In this document: positions 39,773-49,164 of the stretch, piece after piece | Layout: each line of letters begins with the position of its first letter | How positions within the stretch are numbered: position 1 is the stretch's first letter | From: Kiritimatiellota bacterium B12222 | Lineage (GTDB): Bacteria > Verrucomicrobiota > Kiritimatiellia > SS1-B-03-39 > UBA6053 | Length of the DNA stretch: 64,000 nt | Direction of reading: 5' to 3' | Assembly: GCA_029719485.1 (NCBI GenBank) | Contig: CP120722.1 | Coordinates: forward strand, 3,596,001-3,660,000 | Notes under the pieces: generated by a model | What the model saw: the letters and a program-made list of their open reading frames with translations, nothing else | Database searches by the model: none | What the model was told of the DNA's origin: nothing | Translations under genes and position numbers: made by a program

Positions 39773-41257
39773 TTATTTTCTCCTCCGCAACGAAACCACA
39801 ATCCCTAAGATCATCACGGCACCAGGTAATAATACGCCCACCAAAAGTAACAAACGGTTCAGTTCGCTTTTATCTAACTGCAAACGGATTTCACTGACTT
39901 CCTTCGGAGGAATTTCCAACAAGTCCTCTTGAAACAACAACCAGTTCACCGCATTTTGCATCAACAACATGCCACCACCATTGTTCAACCAATTCCCAGG
40001 AAAAAGCGAATCTCCAAACACCACCAATCTTTTTCCATTCTTGTCGTTGGGGTCCCCGGAGAGATTCCACTCCACGGCCGCCGCAATCGGAATAGGTCCT
40101 TGTTGATCAACACCCTGATTGAATTCGATGGGCTCCAAATTGGGGCGTAACTCAGCCCAACCTTGATTGGTACTAGCGACCAAAGGTGTATATTTGGGAC
40201 GATCTGCAGCCGCAGATTCTTTGTGCATCGCGGGCAATACCGAACGTGGACGAATGAAAATACTCCGAATCATATTCATCGAATCTGTAATCGGATGACG
40301 CGTATACGAGGTGACATGCACATCAGCCCCTTTCAACGTGCGGCTGGGGTCCACCACCACATCCGACAGCAATTGAATACCAAATTCCTTCAAGAATGAG
40401 ATCAAACCCGCATCTTCACCCGCATCAAGCAACACCATCAAACGCCCTTTCGCGCTCATGTATCCGCGTAGGATATCAATTTCAGGTTGAGAAATACGCG
40501 TGCGGGGTCCAGCAATAATCAGCAAATCCGTCTTCACAGGAATGCCACCCGTCTCATCCAAATTCAAACTGCGCACTTCAATATTATCCGCTTCCAATTT
40601 CTCACGAATCACCGAATAGGCTGCGGGTACTTTTTCAAAATTATCGATATCTTTCTCACCATGACCCGTCAGGAAATACACCACGGGACGATGAGTACGG
40701 GTAAGTTCCAGCAAAGCACTGGTCAAAACGGCCTCCCCTTGAAAGCCCATCATACGCGGTGCCGCGCCCATTTTGCGCGTTTCATCCGACTCCATCACCA
40801 GCATTTTCTCCATAGAAACCACCAAATGACGTCCACGATACTCCAAAATGACTTGATCCGGTTGGGAAACTTGAAATTCACTCCGAATCGCATCTGTTTC
40901 CGCGATGTCTTGATCCGGATCAACAACCTCAATGTTCAAATACGAGTTATACCGTTTATATTCTTTGATCAAATCTTCCAGTTGAGACCCGGCTAAAAAG
41001 TCCTGGCTCAACAACAAGGTCACGTCCACCGGTTCTTCAATGGATTCTAAGACCGACAGGGTTTTGGGCGACAAGGTGGTCAGCTGTTGCTGACTCCAAT
41101 CTTCCCGAATATAATTCCGCATTCCCATATAATTCACCATGCCCCACAACAACAGGAACAGCAGTAAATTAAAGGTCAAATGAGCGCCAGAAGCGCCCTT
41201 GCGAAAGCGTGTGCCCCACACCATTCTCTTAGCTGTTGGATCAGAAGACTTGTTCAT
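39773..41257 (-). CDS. GldG-like ABC transporter auxiliary protein
   Basis: The 494-residue protein has an N-terminal membrane helix, a large periplasmic part of the ABC-type uncharacterised transport system type (SVLESIEEPVDVTLLLS; YFLTGHGEKDI; LLIIAGPRTRISQPEIDILRGY) and a final membrane helix before the LRRRK end. It matches GldG/PF09822 proteins that partner the permease and ATPase. The start is set at the ATG at 41257, which has GGAGG at ideal distance and overlaps the permease stop (ATGA), not at the GTG three codons earlier. Confidence 0.9.
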   Translation of the reverse strand: MNKSSDPTAKRMVWGTRFRKGASGAHLTFNLLLFLLLWGMVNYMGMRNYIREDWSQQQLTTLSPKTLSVLESIEEPVDVTLLLSQDFLAGSQLEDLIKEYKRYNSYLNIEVVDPDQDIAETDAIRSEFQVSQPDQVILEYRGRHLVVSMEKMLVMESDETRKMGAAPRMMGFQGEAVLTSALLELTRTHRPVVYFLTGHGEKDIDNFEKVPAAYSVIREKLEADNIEVRSLNLDETGGIPVKTDLLIIAGPRTRISQPEIDILRGYMSAKGRLMVLLDAGEDAGLISFLKEFGIQLLSDVVVDPSRTLKGADVHVTSYTRHPITDSMNMIRSIFIRPRSVLPAMHKESAAADRPKYTPLVASTNQGWAELRPNLEPIEFNQGVDQQGPIPIAAAVEWNLSGDPNDKNGKRLVVFGDSLFPGNWLNNGGGMLLMQNAVNWLLFQEDLLEIPPKEVSEIRLQLDKSELNRLLLLVGVLLPGAVMILGIVVSLRRRK

Positions 41258-42003
41258 GCGCGCCACCTCCGTGACTCCAAAATTCGAGTGGTCACCATCA
41301 GAATGAACATGGTGCTGGATACATATAAAATAACGGAACGGGTATCAATCACCCCTCCTGAAAATTCAAGCATATGTAAAACCGACGAAAAGGGTTCACT
41401 CCATTCCCGCAACAAGGGAATCGGACTCACGGCGGGCAAAAATCCCGCCAAAAAAGTCAAGGCAATCACCGCAAAGGAAGAAATGGATGAGATAATTAAA
41501 TTTTGAGTTAATGAACTGCAGAGCAATCCAATGGACAAATAAAAGCCCCCCACCAAAAATACCCCAAGATAAGCCGCGGCCATCGCGCCATAGTCATAAG
41601 CCAACGGTTCATGTGCCACATTTTGCAACAGCGGATAATACGCCAATGTAGGCAACCACATCACCACATAAACCGTAAAAATGCCCAGAAATTTACTAAA
41701 CACCACTTCACTGTCCTTCACGGGAGCCGTTAATAACATTTCCAAAGTTCCCGAACGTTTTTCTTCCGCAAACGAACGCATACTCAACACCGGAATCACC
41801 ATCAATACCGCAAACCAAGCCACACCACCGTAAAGCGCACGAAGCAAATCATAAAAAGTCGCGCCATTCATCAGGCGTACATTCGCTAAAAACCAAAAGC
41901 CCATCCCCATCACCAACAAAAACATGGTCGCCAAAATGTACGCCACGGGTGAAATAAAATAAGAGGCCACTTCCCGTTTCCATAACGTTAAAAACCGTTT
42001 CAT
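41254..42003 (-). CDS. ABC-2 type permease (GldF-like)
   Basis: The 249-residue membrane protein starts MKRFLTLWKREVASYFISPV, the usual opening of this permease group. It has about six helices and the loop SFAEEKRSGTLEMLLTAPV with its conserved E-x-R-G-T-L-E pattern. The start at 42003 overlaps the ATPase stop (ATGA); the longer frame to 42102 lies inside the ATPase gene. It forms the membrane channel of the exporter. Confidence 0.92.
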   Translation of the reverse strand: MKRFLTLWKREVASYFISPVAYILATMFLLVMGMGFWFLANVRLMNGATFYDLLRALYGGVAWFAVLMVIPVLSMRSFAEEKRSGTLEMLLTAPVKDSEVVFSKFLGIFTVYVVMWLPTLAYYPLLQNVAHEPLAYDYGAMAAAYLGVFLVGGFYLSIGLLCSSLTQNLIISSISSFAVIALTFLAGFLPAVSPIPLLREWSEPFSSVLHMLEFSGGVIDTRSVILYVSSTMFILMVTTRILESRRWRA

Positions 42004-42938
42004 GCTTTGCCCTCTCCCGTCGTCAATTTGATAAACGTGTCTTCCAAACTCTGCCGTTTGGCGTGAAGCTCTCTCAAAGGCCACTCCTCTTTGCGCACAC
42101 ACTCAAATACCTGTTCGCGGTGTTCCCCGCTATGAAACAACAAACTGCCACAGGTCCACGCCTCTGTTTGCTGCAAATCTAAGCTCTTCACTTCAGGAAA
42201 TTCACGGAAAACCCTTTCGACATCTGCCAGCGCGGCTTTCACTTCAATATAAATTTCAACCCCGGCAGACCAACGCTCACCCAATTCAGCCAAGGTCGCA
42301 GACTCCAGAATTTTACCTTTCCCCATCACAATCACCCGACTACAGGTCGCCTCAATTTCACTCAAAATATGCGAAGATATCAACAAGGTATGTGATGACG
42401 ATAATTCACTAATCAATTTGCGAACTTGCATGATTTGATTGGGATCCAACCCAATCGTCGGTTCGTCTAAAATCAATAAAGGCGGATTGTGAACCAGAGC
42501 ATCTGCAATGCCCACCCGCTGACGAAATCCTTTAGACAACTGCGAAATCAATCGTTTTTGCACATCCAACAATCCGCACTGCTCCATGGCCCGTTCAACC
42601 CCGGCACTGCGATGACGCCGGGAAAGCCCCTTTAAATCTGCACGATAGTTCAGGTATTCCCGCACCCGCATTTCCGTATACAAGGGACAAGTCTCAGGCA
42701 AATATCCCAAACTTTGACGTACTTCGATATTCTTGCGGGTCACATCCAATCCGTTGACCATGACCTGACCACCACTCGGAGACAAATAACCCGCTAAAAT
42801 CCGCATGGTGGTACTTTTGCCCGCGCCGTTCGGACCTAAAAATCCGACAATTTCACCCGGGGCCACCGAAAAAGAGACATCCTGAACGGCGGGGATCCCC
42901 CCTGCATAATTTTTAGTTAAGTGTTGTACGTCTATCAT
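42000..42938 (-). CDS. ABC transporter ATP-binding protein (GldA-like)
   Basis: The 312-residue protein has Walker A GPNGAGKST, a Q-loop region, a signature variant LSKGFRQRVG and Walker B LLILDEPTIGLDPNQ, and the H-loop in LLISSHILSE. It energises the permease encoded just downstream (ATGA overlap) and heads the four-gene set ATPase-permease-GldG-DUF4340. The substrate is unknown. In flavobacteria GldA/F/G serves gliding; here no other gliding genes are seen. Confidence 0.92.
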   Translation of the reverse strand: MIDVQHLTKNYAGGIPAVQDVSFSVAPGEIVGFLGPNGAGKSTTMRILAGYLSPSGGQVMVNGLDVTRKNIEVRQSLGYLPETCPLYTEMRVREYLNYRADLKGLSRRHRSAGVERAMEQCGLLDVQKRLISQLSKGFRQRVGIADALVHNPPLLILDEPTIGLDPNQIMQVRKLISELSSSHTLLISSHILSEIEATCSRVIVMGKGKILESATLAELGERWSAGVEIYIEVKAALADVERVFREFPEVKSLDLQQTEAWTCGSLLFHSGEHREQVFECVRKEEWPLRELHAKRQSLEDTFIKLTTGEGKA

Positions 42939-43055
42939 AGTGAGATGCTGGAAGTTGAAAGGTAGGAATGAGTTTCACCGGAATCAAAAACACAATCGGC
43001 GTTGAAATCGAAAAAAGCAGGTTTGAGGTATTCGTCAAAAAAAATCGGAAAATGC

Positions 43056-43667
43056 TCAACTATAATACGGATTGGCTCCCGCCTCATGATCCGTGGAATC
43101 AATCACATTACGTACACTCGGCACGACTTCTTTAATCGCCCGTTCAATACCAAATTTCATGGTCGCCCGACTGCTCGCACAGCCCTGACATCCTCCCCCC
43201 ATCTCCACAAACACATCCTGCCCTTCAATGCGGGTCAGTTTCACCCATCCACCATGAGAAGACAAAGCCGGATTAATCTTTTCGGCCAAAACTTGCTCAA
43301 TGATTTCACGAACATTCTGGTCCAATGGCGCATTTTTTAATGTTTCACGTTTTTCAGAATCCAAAACAGGGCCTCCCCCCTGAATCTGCTCCTTGAGAAT
43401 CGGAATCAGCTTAGCAGCCACCTTGGGCCATGCATCCACAGAATTTTTCGTAATGGTAAACGTGTCGCGATGAATCTTTACATCTACAATGCCCTCTACC
43501 GAAAAAATGGCAGCAATTAAGGTCGAGCCAGGAGCATCTTCAGGCGAATGGAATTGAAAAGTCCAGTCATCTGGAAACACTTCCTGAGAAACAATAAAGC
43601 GGCAACTGTTTGGGTCTGGGGTGAACTCCCCGCGAATTCGTATATCTTGAGTGGTCGTGTCGGTCAT
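43056..43667 (-). CDS. nfu: Nfu-type iron-sulfur cluster carrier
   Basis: The product (203 residues) has an Nfu N-terminal domain (FTPDPNSCRFIVSQEVF; FSVEGIVDVKIHRDTFTI) and a NifU C-terminal domain with the cluster-binding CxxC in GGGCQGCASSRATMK. It carries 4Fe-4S clusters to apoproteins in the cytoplasm. An ATG at 43685 is also in frame; neither has a convincing ribosome-binding site. It is upstream of the ABC exporter genes, with a 117-base gap, and may be transcribed separately. Confidence 0.9.
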   Translation of the reverse strand: MTDTTTQDIRIRGEFTPDPNSCRFIVSQEVFPDDWTFQFHSPEDAPGSTLIAAIFSVEGIVDVKIHRDTFTITKNSVDAWPKVAAKLIPILKEQIQGGGPVLDSEKRETLKNAPLDQNVREIIEQVLAEKINPALSSHGGWVKLTRIEGQDVFVEMGGGCQGCASSRATMKFGIERAIKEVVPSVRNVIDSTDHEAGANPYYS

Positions 43668-43757
43668 GCCTTTACCATAGAACAACTTTTACACTGATCA
43701 ACGGAATTCGTAAACAGAGATGCGCCCAGCCCCTGAACCGCGGCGAAGGACCTCAAC

Positions 43758-44552
43758 TCAAAAAGGGGCTTCCACCCGTTCTACCGTCACCGTCATGTCC
43801 AATAAATCTACCGGATCCCCAAATTGGGTATAAATCGCGACATCTGCAGCATCCCGTCCATACGCAATCGCAATACGCCCCCCATTCAAATGATCCCCTG
43901 TAGGATCAAAGGTATACCATCGCCCTCCGACATAGGCCTCAAACCAGGCATGCAAATCCATCGGCTTTAACTGCTCTAAATATCCCACCACCAGTCGGGC
44001 CGGAATAGAAAGCGCCCGACAACAGGCAATCCCCAAATGCGCCAAATCGCGACAAACCGCCTCCGTTTTTACATTCACCTCACAGGCACTCACAATATCC
44101 TGCCCCTCTCCGGGACTATAACGAATGGTTCGTCGAATATAGTCCACTATCGCCGTGCACTGATCATAACCCGGCGCCTGCCCCACCACAATCGAGGCCG
44201 CCATCTGCGTAAACCGGTCCGACTCGCAAAAGCGACTCGGCAAGAGATAAGGTAGCGTTTCTTCCGGTAAATGCTGCACCTCCACAAAATGGGCTCCCGG
44301 CGCAATATCCGCCGCTTCAGCACATTCCACATGTACCGAGGTCTGCACAGAGAACTTTCCCGCAGGGGCCATCACGCGCTGACAAAGATTGCCAAAAGGA
44401 TCCGTAAATTCCACCACCGGAACACTGGGAGTTAAAATATACGCTTCACGCCCCACCCATTGTTGTCCCCCACTGCGCGGACGCAACATAAACAGAAATG
44501 GCGTCGCCACCGGAATAGTGAACTCGAGCAGACAGGTTGCATGTAACCACAT
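43758..44552 (-). CDS. Transglutaminase-like protein
   Basis: The 264-residue protein has the bacterial transglutaminase-like N-terminal beta domain ([33 protein letters not shown]) and the core domain with the catalytic triad: cysteine in [12 protein letters not shown], histidine in [12 protein letters not shown] and aspartate in FDPTGD. Such proteins act as cysteine proteases or peptide-amide enzymes; the actual reaction is not known for this subgroup. There is no signal peptide. The family is often near genes for circularly permuted ATP-grasp proteins, none of which is seen here. Confidence 0.9.
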   Translation of the reverse strand: MWLHATCLLEFTIPVATPFLFMLRPRSGGQQWVGREAYILTPSVPVVEFTDPFGNLCQRVMAPAGKFSVQTSVHVECAEAADIAPGAHFVEVQHLPEETLPYLLPSRFCESDRFTQMAASIVVGQAPGYDQCTAIVDYIRRTIRYSPGEGQDIVSACEVNVKTEAVCRDLAHLGIACCRALSIPARLVVGYLEQLKPMDLHAWFEAYVGGRWYTFDPTGDHLNGGRIAIAYGRDAADVAIYTQFGDPVDLLDMTVTVERVEAPF

Positions 44553-44879
44553 GATAAATTGATTTCTTTCAAAGCTCTCAATCGGCGAATCTCAGGCTGA
44601 GCGTTTACGCACAACCTGATTTCAACATGATTCCACAAGAAAAGCGACATGCTTCCCTCACAGATTCAAGGCCCCAGTCTGATCATTCATATTTGTCGAA
44701 ATCACGATCACCTGCAGAAATCCACATACAACATGACCTCACTTCAAAAGAGGGCTCTCCCATGACCGCCCGCGCGTTTCTCACATATTTAAACTTCAAT
44801 TTTCCATATAAAATCTCTTTAAATCTGCCTGATTCTAGGCAAGAGTCCTCCCCTTCACCCCCTATGAACCCAAAGTTTT
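44553..44879. other. Intergenic region between divergent genes
   Basis: This 327-base gap separates the leftward transglutaminase gene from the rightward GH28-like gene. It must hold both promoters, but I found no convincing -35/-10 pair, no palindrome of note and no small gene. The right end is AT-rich (44786-44824). Confidence 0.5.
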
Positions 44880-46250
44880 ATGAGCATATTTAACATTACC
44901 GATTTTGGTGCCGTTGCAGACAGCACAACCGTCAACACCACCGCCATTCAAGCCGCCGTCGATGCCGCAACTCAAGCAGGAGGAGGCACTGTAAAAGTAC
45001 CCGCCGGTACTTTTGTGACCGGAACCATCGTGCTTAAAAACAATGTATGCATCGATCTCGAACACGCGGCAACCCTTTTGGGAAGTACCGATATCGTGGA
45101 TTATCCCCAAGTGGACATGCCCGAATACAAATTTCAAAAAGCCCTCGGCCCGCTTTGCGCATTAGTTTACGCCGAAAAAGCTGAAAACATTGCCCTCACC
45201 GGATCCGGAACCATCGATGGCCGAGGCAACTCATTCGAATTCAAGGGAACGGACTTGGAGATGCGCCCCCGCAATATTCAGTTTATCAGCTGCAATCGGG
45301 TAAAAGTGAGCGGTCTCACCCTCCGAAACTCGGGAATGTGGATGCAGCATTATAATAATTGTGAAGATGTGTTGGTCGAAAACATCAACGTCTACAATCA
45401 TGCTAATGCAAACAATGACATGATCGATATCGATTCCTGCCGTCGTTTCACATTGAATAATATGATCGGTGATTCCGATGATGATGGCATCACCATCAAA
45501 TCCACAGGCCCTGCCCCCTGTAAAGATGTGGCCATCACCAACTGCGTGGTACATGCCCATTGCAATGCCATCAAAATCGGCACCGAAACCACAGGCCATT
45601 TTGAAAACATCACCCTGTCCAATATTACCATCTCTCGCTCACGCAATGAGAACGTGCATTTTGGATTAAAAAATGGCATTTCAGGAATCTCTCTTGAAAT
45701 GGTAGACGGCGGACTCATTGACGGAATTACCGTCGATAATATCAATATGGATGGCGTAGAAGTCCCCATCTTTATCCGCATCGGCAAACGGGGGCGCGCA
45801 TACTTCACCGATGCCCCTCCCGTAGGCGTTGGACAAATCAAACGGATCTCCTTGTCCAACATTCTTATACGCAATGCCGGACAAACCGGTAGCTCCATCA
45901 CCGGTCAACCCGGCCACAACATTGAAGATCTCTATATGAGCAATATCAGATTGTTCACCAAAGGCGGCGTATCGGAAATGCCCAAAGTCGACGTTGAGGA
46001 TTTACCCTTGGATTATCCGGAAGGCACCATGTTTGGCACCTTACCCGCCTTAGGCATGTACATCCATCATGCAAAAAATATCTATATGAACGGCGTGACC
46101 GTCGGCGCTGACGAAGCCGATGTTCGCCCCGCCTTCTATGCCGATGATGTGGAAAACTTACGAATCAATGAGTTAAACTTGCGCAACATTAGCCAGGCCC
46201 TCGGCGAATGCGAAGGACGCAATACATCTGTCAACATCAACTGCGTGTAA
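44880..46250 (+). CDS. GH28-like beta-helix glycoside hydrolase, no signal peptide
   Basis: The 456-residue protein begins FNITDFGAVADSTTVNTTAI, the pectinase-family opening, followed by right-handed beta-helix repeats. Of the GH28 active-site motifs, NNDMIDIDSC and DSDDDGITIK (double aspartate) are present. The usual G-H-G segment is replaced by HAHCNAIKIGTE. This is the variant found in many PVC and Bacteroidota members and suggests a substrate other than plain polygalacturonate. No signal peptide is present, so it probably acts on imported oligosaccharides. It has its own strong terminator and lies beside the mannitol/fructose operon. Confidence 0.85.
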   Translation: MSIFNITDFGAVADSTTVNTTAIQAAVDAATQAGGGTVKVPAGTFVTGTIVLKNNVCIDLEHAATLLGSTDIVDYPQVDMPEYKFQKALGPLCALVYAEKAENIALTGSGTIDGRGNSFEFKGTDLEMRPRNIQFISCNRVKVSGLTLRNSGMWMQHYNNCEDVLVENINVYNHANANNDMIDIDSCRRFTLNNMIGDSDDDGITIKSTGPAPCKDVAITNCVVHAHCNAIKIGTETTGHFENITLSNITISRSRNENVHFGLKNGISGISLEMVDGGLIDGITVDNINMDGVEVPIFIRIGKRGRAYFTDAPPVGVGQIKRISLSNILIRNAGQTGSSITGQPGHNIEDLYMSNIRLFTKGGVSEMPKVDVEDLPLDYPEGTMFGTLPALGMYIHHAKNIYMNGVTVGADEADVRPAFYADDVENLRINELNLRNISQALGECEGRNTSVNINCV

Positions 46251-46274
46251 TCACATCGTTGACTCTCCAGCCTC

Positions 46275-46313
46275 AGCCAAAGGAATGCACCGCATTCCTT
46301 TGGCTTTTTTTTT
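46275..46313 (+). terminator. Terminator of the GH28-like gene
   Basis: A perfect 14-bp stem (AGCCAAAGGAATGC / GCATTCCTTTGGCT) with a 3-base loop is followed by a run of T residues. Confidence 0.95.
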
Positions 46314-46320
46314 GCCACCC

Positions 46321-46365
46321 AAAAAAGGCCTCTGCACTGCCTCAAGATGAGACAGCACAAAGGCC
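46321..46365 (-). terminator. Terminator of the sugar operon
   Basis: On the minus strand a GGCCTTTGTGCTG arm pairs imperfectly with GCAGTGCAGAGGCC and runs into TTTTTT, about 35 bases past the porin stop. It faces the GH28 terminator, so the two convergent transcripts are both closed here. Confidence 0.75.
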
Positions 46366-46401
46366 CGCAGAGTTAATTACTCGGACGAGGAATTGCCCGT
46401 T

Positions 46402-47616
46402 TTAGAACGAAGCTCCGATCCAGGCTCCGAGGACAACAGCATCAGGAATATCGCCGGTTCCACCGGGGTCCTGAATGTATTGAACAGAGGGTTGAATATA
46501 AAATGCCGGTATCACTTGGAAACGATGTCCCAACTCATAGACAATTTCGGCATCAACATTCTCGCCCATAGACGCACCCCATTCATCACTGAGTCCACCG
46601 TAGGTGAAAAAGGCGATGGTTCGATCGTCTTCACGTCCAGGAATCAATCCTTTCCAGTTGGCACCTGCACTGATCTGCAAGGGCATCTGCGCAAGATCAT
46701 CTTGATCCGTGTAGGCACCAAAGGTGAACAAGGTGAGGTTTTCGATCACTTCAAAGTCAAAATGACCATACACACGATAGATGTTATCCGCACCTTCTCC
46801 ATCAAAGGTCGTGGTGTTATAAAATGACTCGGCCAGACCGACAAAAAGACGGGCCGGACGATCATTAATCTGTGGTGTCCAGTCATACTGAAGCATGTAA
46901 GTTACACCATCATCATCATCGATATCAAAGTCCGTTCCGGGAATCATATCCCAGATGTGGTCATTCACTTGGTAGGCACCGAATTGGAGTTGATGCTCTT
47001 CGTTGATGTTGTATTTGAGTCGTGCAGACCAAACGCCCAGCGGGAATGAAACAATCTGGATGCGATCCAACATCATGGCACGGATGGGTCCGTTGATGGC
47101 CGTACTTAATGAATATCTGTAGAGATCATCATTGGCGAAATCGGAATCCTGACTGTCACGACCGAATTTCAATGCCCATTGGTCATTAAACCTTTTCTCA
47201 ATCCATATCTGATACAGAATAGTGGTTTGACCGTCAGCACCTCCATAAATCGTCATGGGATCAAAAATGCCACCCACATCCGAAGAAACACTGTCTCCAT
47301 GTCGATTAACCATGGAAATTTTCATGATGGTACCTTCCCAACCGAGCATTTTATCAAAATCCAGATCGATACCGGCGTACACCTGACCTGTGTATGCATT
47401 ACCCGTGGAAAGTCCGCCGGATACGGCAGCACCTGCAATGCCATCATAATACAAAAAGGGTGTTACCCCTGAGTCTTCGAGTTTGGTACGGCTACCTCCC
47501 CAATCTCCAGTGAGTTGGTCGCGCTCCGTCCAAGGTCCGCCGGAATCGTCCGATTCTTCTTGAGCGACGGCAACGCTTATTCCCGCGCACAATAATAGGG
47601 TTAATAATTTTTTCAT
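46402..47616 (-). CDS. OprB-family carbohydrate-selective porin
   Basis: The 404-residue protein has a signal peptide (KKLLTLLLCAGISVAVAQEE) and the OprB opening (QLTGDWGGSRTKLEDSGVTP), and ends in aromatic F (GAWIGASF), as outer-membrane barrels do. OprB proteins let monosaccharides and polyols through the outer membrane. An AGGAGA site precedes the start. It is the last gene of the operon, 21 bases after mannitol dehydrogenase, which gives the transport route an outer-membrane entry. Confidence 0.9.
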   Translation of the reverse strand: MKKLLTLLLCAGISVAVAQEESDDSGGPWTERDQLTGDWGGSRTKLEDSGVTPFLYYDGIAGAAVSGGLSTGNAYTGQVYAGIDLDFDKMLGWEGTIMKISMVNRHGDSVSSDVGGIFDPMTIYGGADGQTTILYQIWIEKRFNDQWALKFGRDSQDSDFANDDLYRYSLSTAINGPIRAMMLDRIQIVSFPLGVWSARLKYNINEEHQLQFGAYQVNDHIWDMIPGTDFDIDDDDGVTYMLQYDWTPQINDRPARLFVGLAESFYNTTTFDGEGADNIYRVYGHFDFEVIENLTLFTFGAYTDQDDLAQMPLQISAGANWKGLIPGREDDRTIAFFTYGGLSDEWGASMGENVDAEIVYELGHRFQVIPAFYIQPSVQYIQDPGGTGDIPDAVVLGAWIGASF

Positions 47617-47637
47617 GTCTGTCTCCTGTGGGTTGGG

Positions 47638-49128
47638 TTATTTCTGATTCAGTAGTTTCTGCATCAGGACCGCAATATGGGGGTTCTCATACAGGTCGGT
47701 AATCATCTGGGCATAGAGGGAGGTGAACGCTTCCTCTGCAATCAAATCTCCAAAAATCGCATCAATACCTAAGAAGGAAAGCACATCCTCCGCAGTTCCC
47801 TGCGCGGCCTCATGTAACTCCGTTTTCATCTCATCAACAATATCAAGCGCAACACCGTGGCAGTTCACCCCTTTATCGCTGTAATAGCACCAGGCTGCAA
47901 TCACCAAAGTAACATAGGCAATACTCCCGCCTGTAGCCAAATTTTCGCGAAGTGTTGGCAGTAAAAACTTGGGTAACTTGGCAGAACTCTCCAAACAGAT
48001 TCGTGCCAAACTATCCTTAATGCTGGGATTGCTAAAACGCTCAATCAGGCTGTCTTTGTACACGTCGAGATCAATGCCTTCCACCTCGTCGAGCACGGGC
48101 GTCGCTTCAAGATCCATAAAGTGGCGAAGGTATGTCGCAAACAGTGGATCGCGCACCGCAGCATCAATGGTTTCATGCCCATGAATTGACCCGAGCAATC
48201 CCAATACAGAATGACCCGCATTCAACAGGCTGATTTTCATTTTCTCGTAGGGAGTGACATCCGCTACAAACTGTGCACCCACCTTTTCCCATTCGGGTCG
48301 TCCGTCACAAAAGAGGTCTTCAATCACCCACTGACAAAAAGGTTCGCAGGTAACAGGCCAACCATCGATGACACCAAAATCGGATTCAAGTAATGCAATA
48401 TCCTCCGGTGTGGTCACCGGGGTAATCCGATCAACCATGGCATTTGGAAAGCAGACATTCTCTTCAATCCACTCCGCCAGTGCCAGGTCTTGAGCTTTAG
48501 CAAAAGCCAATAACATGCGTTTAGCCATATCTCCATTGTGAGGTACATTATCACAGGATTGCACAGTGAAGGGAGGGAGACCAGCACGCCGACGCTTTTG
48601 CAACGCCGCTGTTAAATATCCAAAAATCAACCTGGGTTCATTCGGATGCGCAAGGTCATGTTGCACATCTGGATTGTCGATGCGGAACTCGCCGGTGACG
48701 GGATGAAAATTATAGCCACCCTCCGTAATGGTCAACGAAACAATTTTAGTTTCAGGGTCTGCCATACGATCGATCACCGCCTGGGGATTGTCCACACTGA
48801 GCATGAAATCAACCAGCGAACCGATCACCCGATTCTCCACTTTGCCATCAGGATGTTTCACCAACAAACTGTAAAGATAATCCTGCTCTTTCAATACATC
48901 ACGCATTTTGCGGTCGGCCTCACGTAATCCCACACCACAAATGCCCCAAGTTAATGAACCGGTCTCCATCAACTTGTCGGTATAATAGGCTTCGTGCGAA
49001 CGATGAAAACCTCCGACGCCGACATGTACGATGCCGACGTTCACTTGGCTGCGGTCGTAGGATGGCGTATCCATCTGTCGAGAAAGAGAGTCAAGATTTG
49101 CTTGTTTAAGTTTCAGTGCTGATTTCAT
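47638..49128 (-). CDS. mtlK: Mannitol 2-dehydrogenase-type polyol dehydrogenase
   Basis: The 496-residue product belongs to the long-chain polyol dehydrogenase family (mannitol 2-dehydrogenase, arabinitol and related enzymes). It oxidises D-mannitol to D-fructose with NAD. Visible features are the nucleotide-binding opening IVHVGVGGFHRSHEAYYTD and the catalytic segment EKMKISLLNAGHSVLG, with the lysine, asparagine and histidine of the family. The length is typical (about 490). A fructokinase in the same operon would use its product. Fructuronate or mannonate activity cannot be excluded by sequence alone. Confidence 0.87.
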   Translation of the reverse strand: MKSALKLKQANLDSLSRQMDTPSYDRSQVNVGIVHVGVGGFHRSHEAYYTDKLMETGSLTWGICGVGLREADRKMRDVLKEQDYLYSLLVKHPDGKVENRVIGSLVDFMLSVDNPQAVIDRMADPETKIVSLTITEGGYNFHPVTGEFRIDNPDVQHDLAHPNEPRLIFGYLTAALQKRRRAGLPPFTVQSCDNVPHNGDMAKRMLLAFAKAQDLALAEWIEENVCFPNAMVDRITPVTTPEDIALLESDFGVIDGWPVTCEPFCQWVIEDLFCDGRPEWEKVGAQFVADVTPYEKMKISLLNAGHSVLGLLGSIHGHETIDAAVRDPLFATYLRHFMDLEATPVLDEVEGIDLDVYKDSLIERFSNPSIKDSLARICLESSAKLPKFLLPTLRENLATGGSIAYVTLVIAAWCYYSDKGVNCHGVALDIVDEMKTELHEAAQGTAEDVLSFLGIDAIFGDLIAEEAFTSLYAQMITDLYENPHIAVLMQKLLNQK

Positions 49129-49164
49129 TTAAATATTTCCAGGGGATAAAAGTGCTGCAATTCG

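Noticed and set aside
41254..42102. Longer start for the ABC permease
   Set aside because: The extra 33 residues lie inside the ATPase gene. The ATG at 42003 overlaps its stop and opens with the family's usual sequence.
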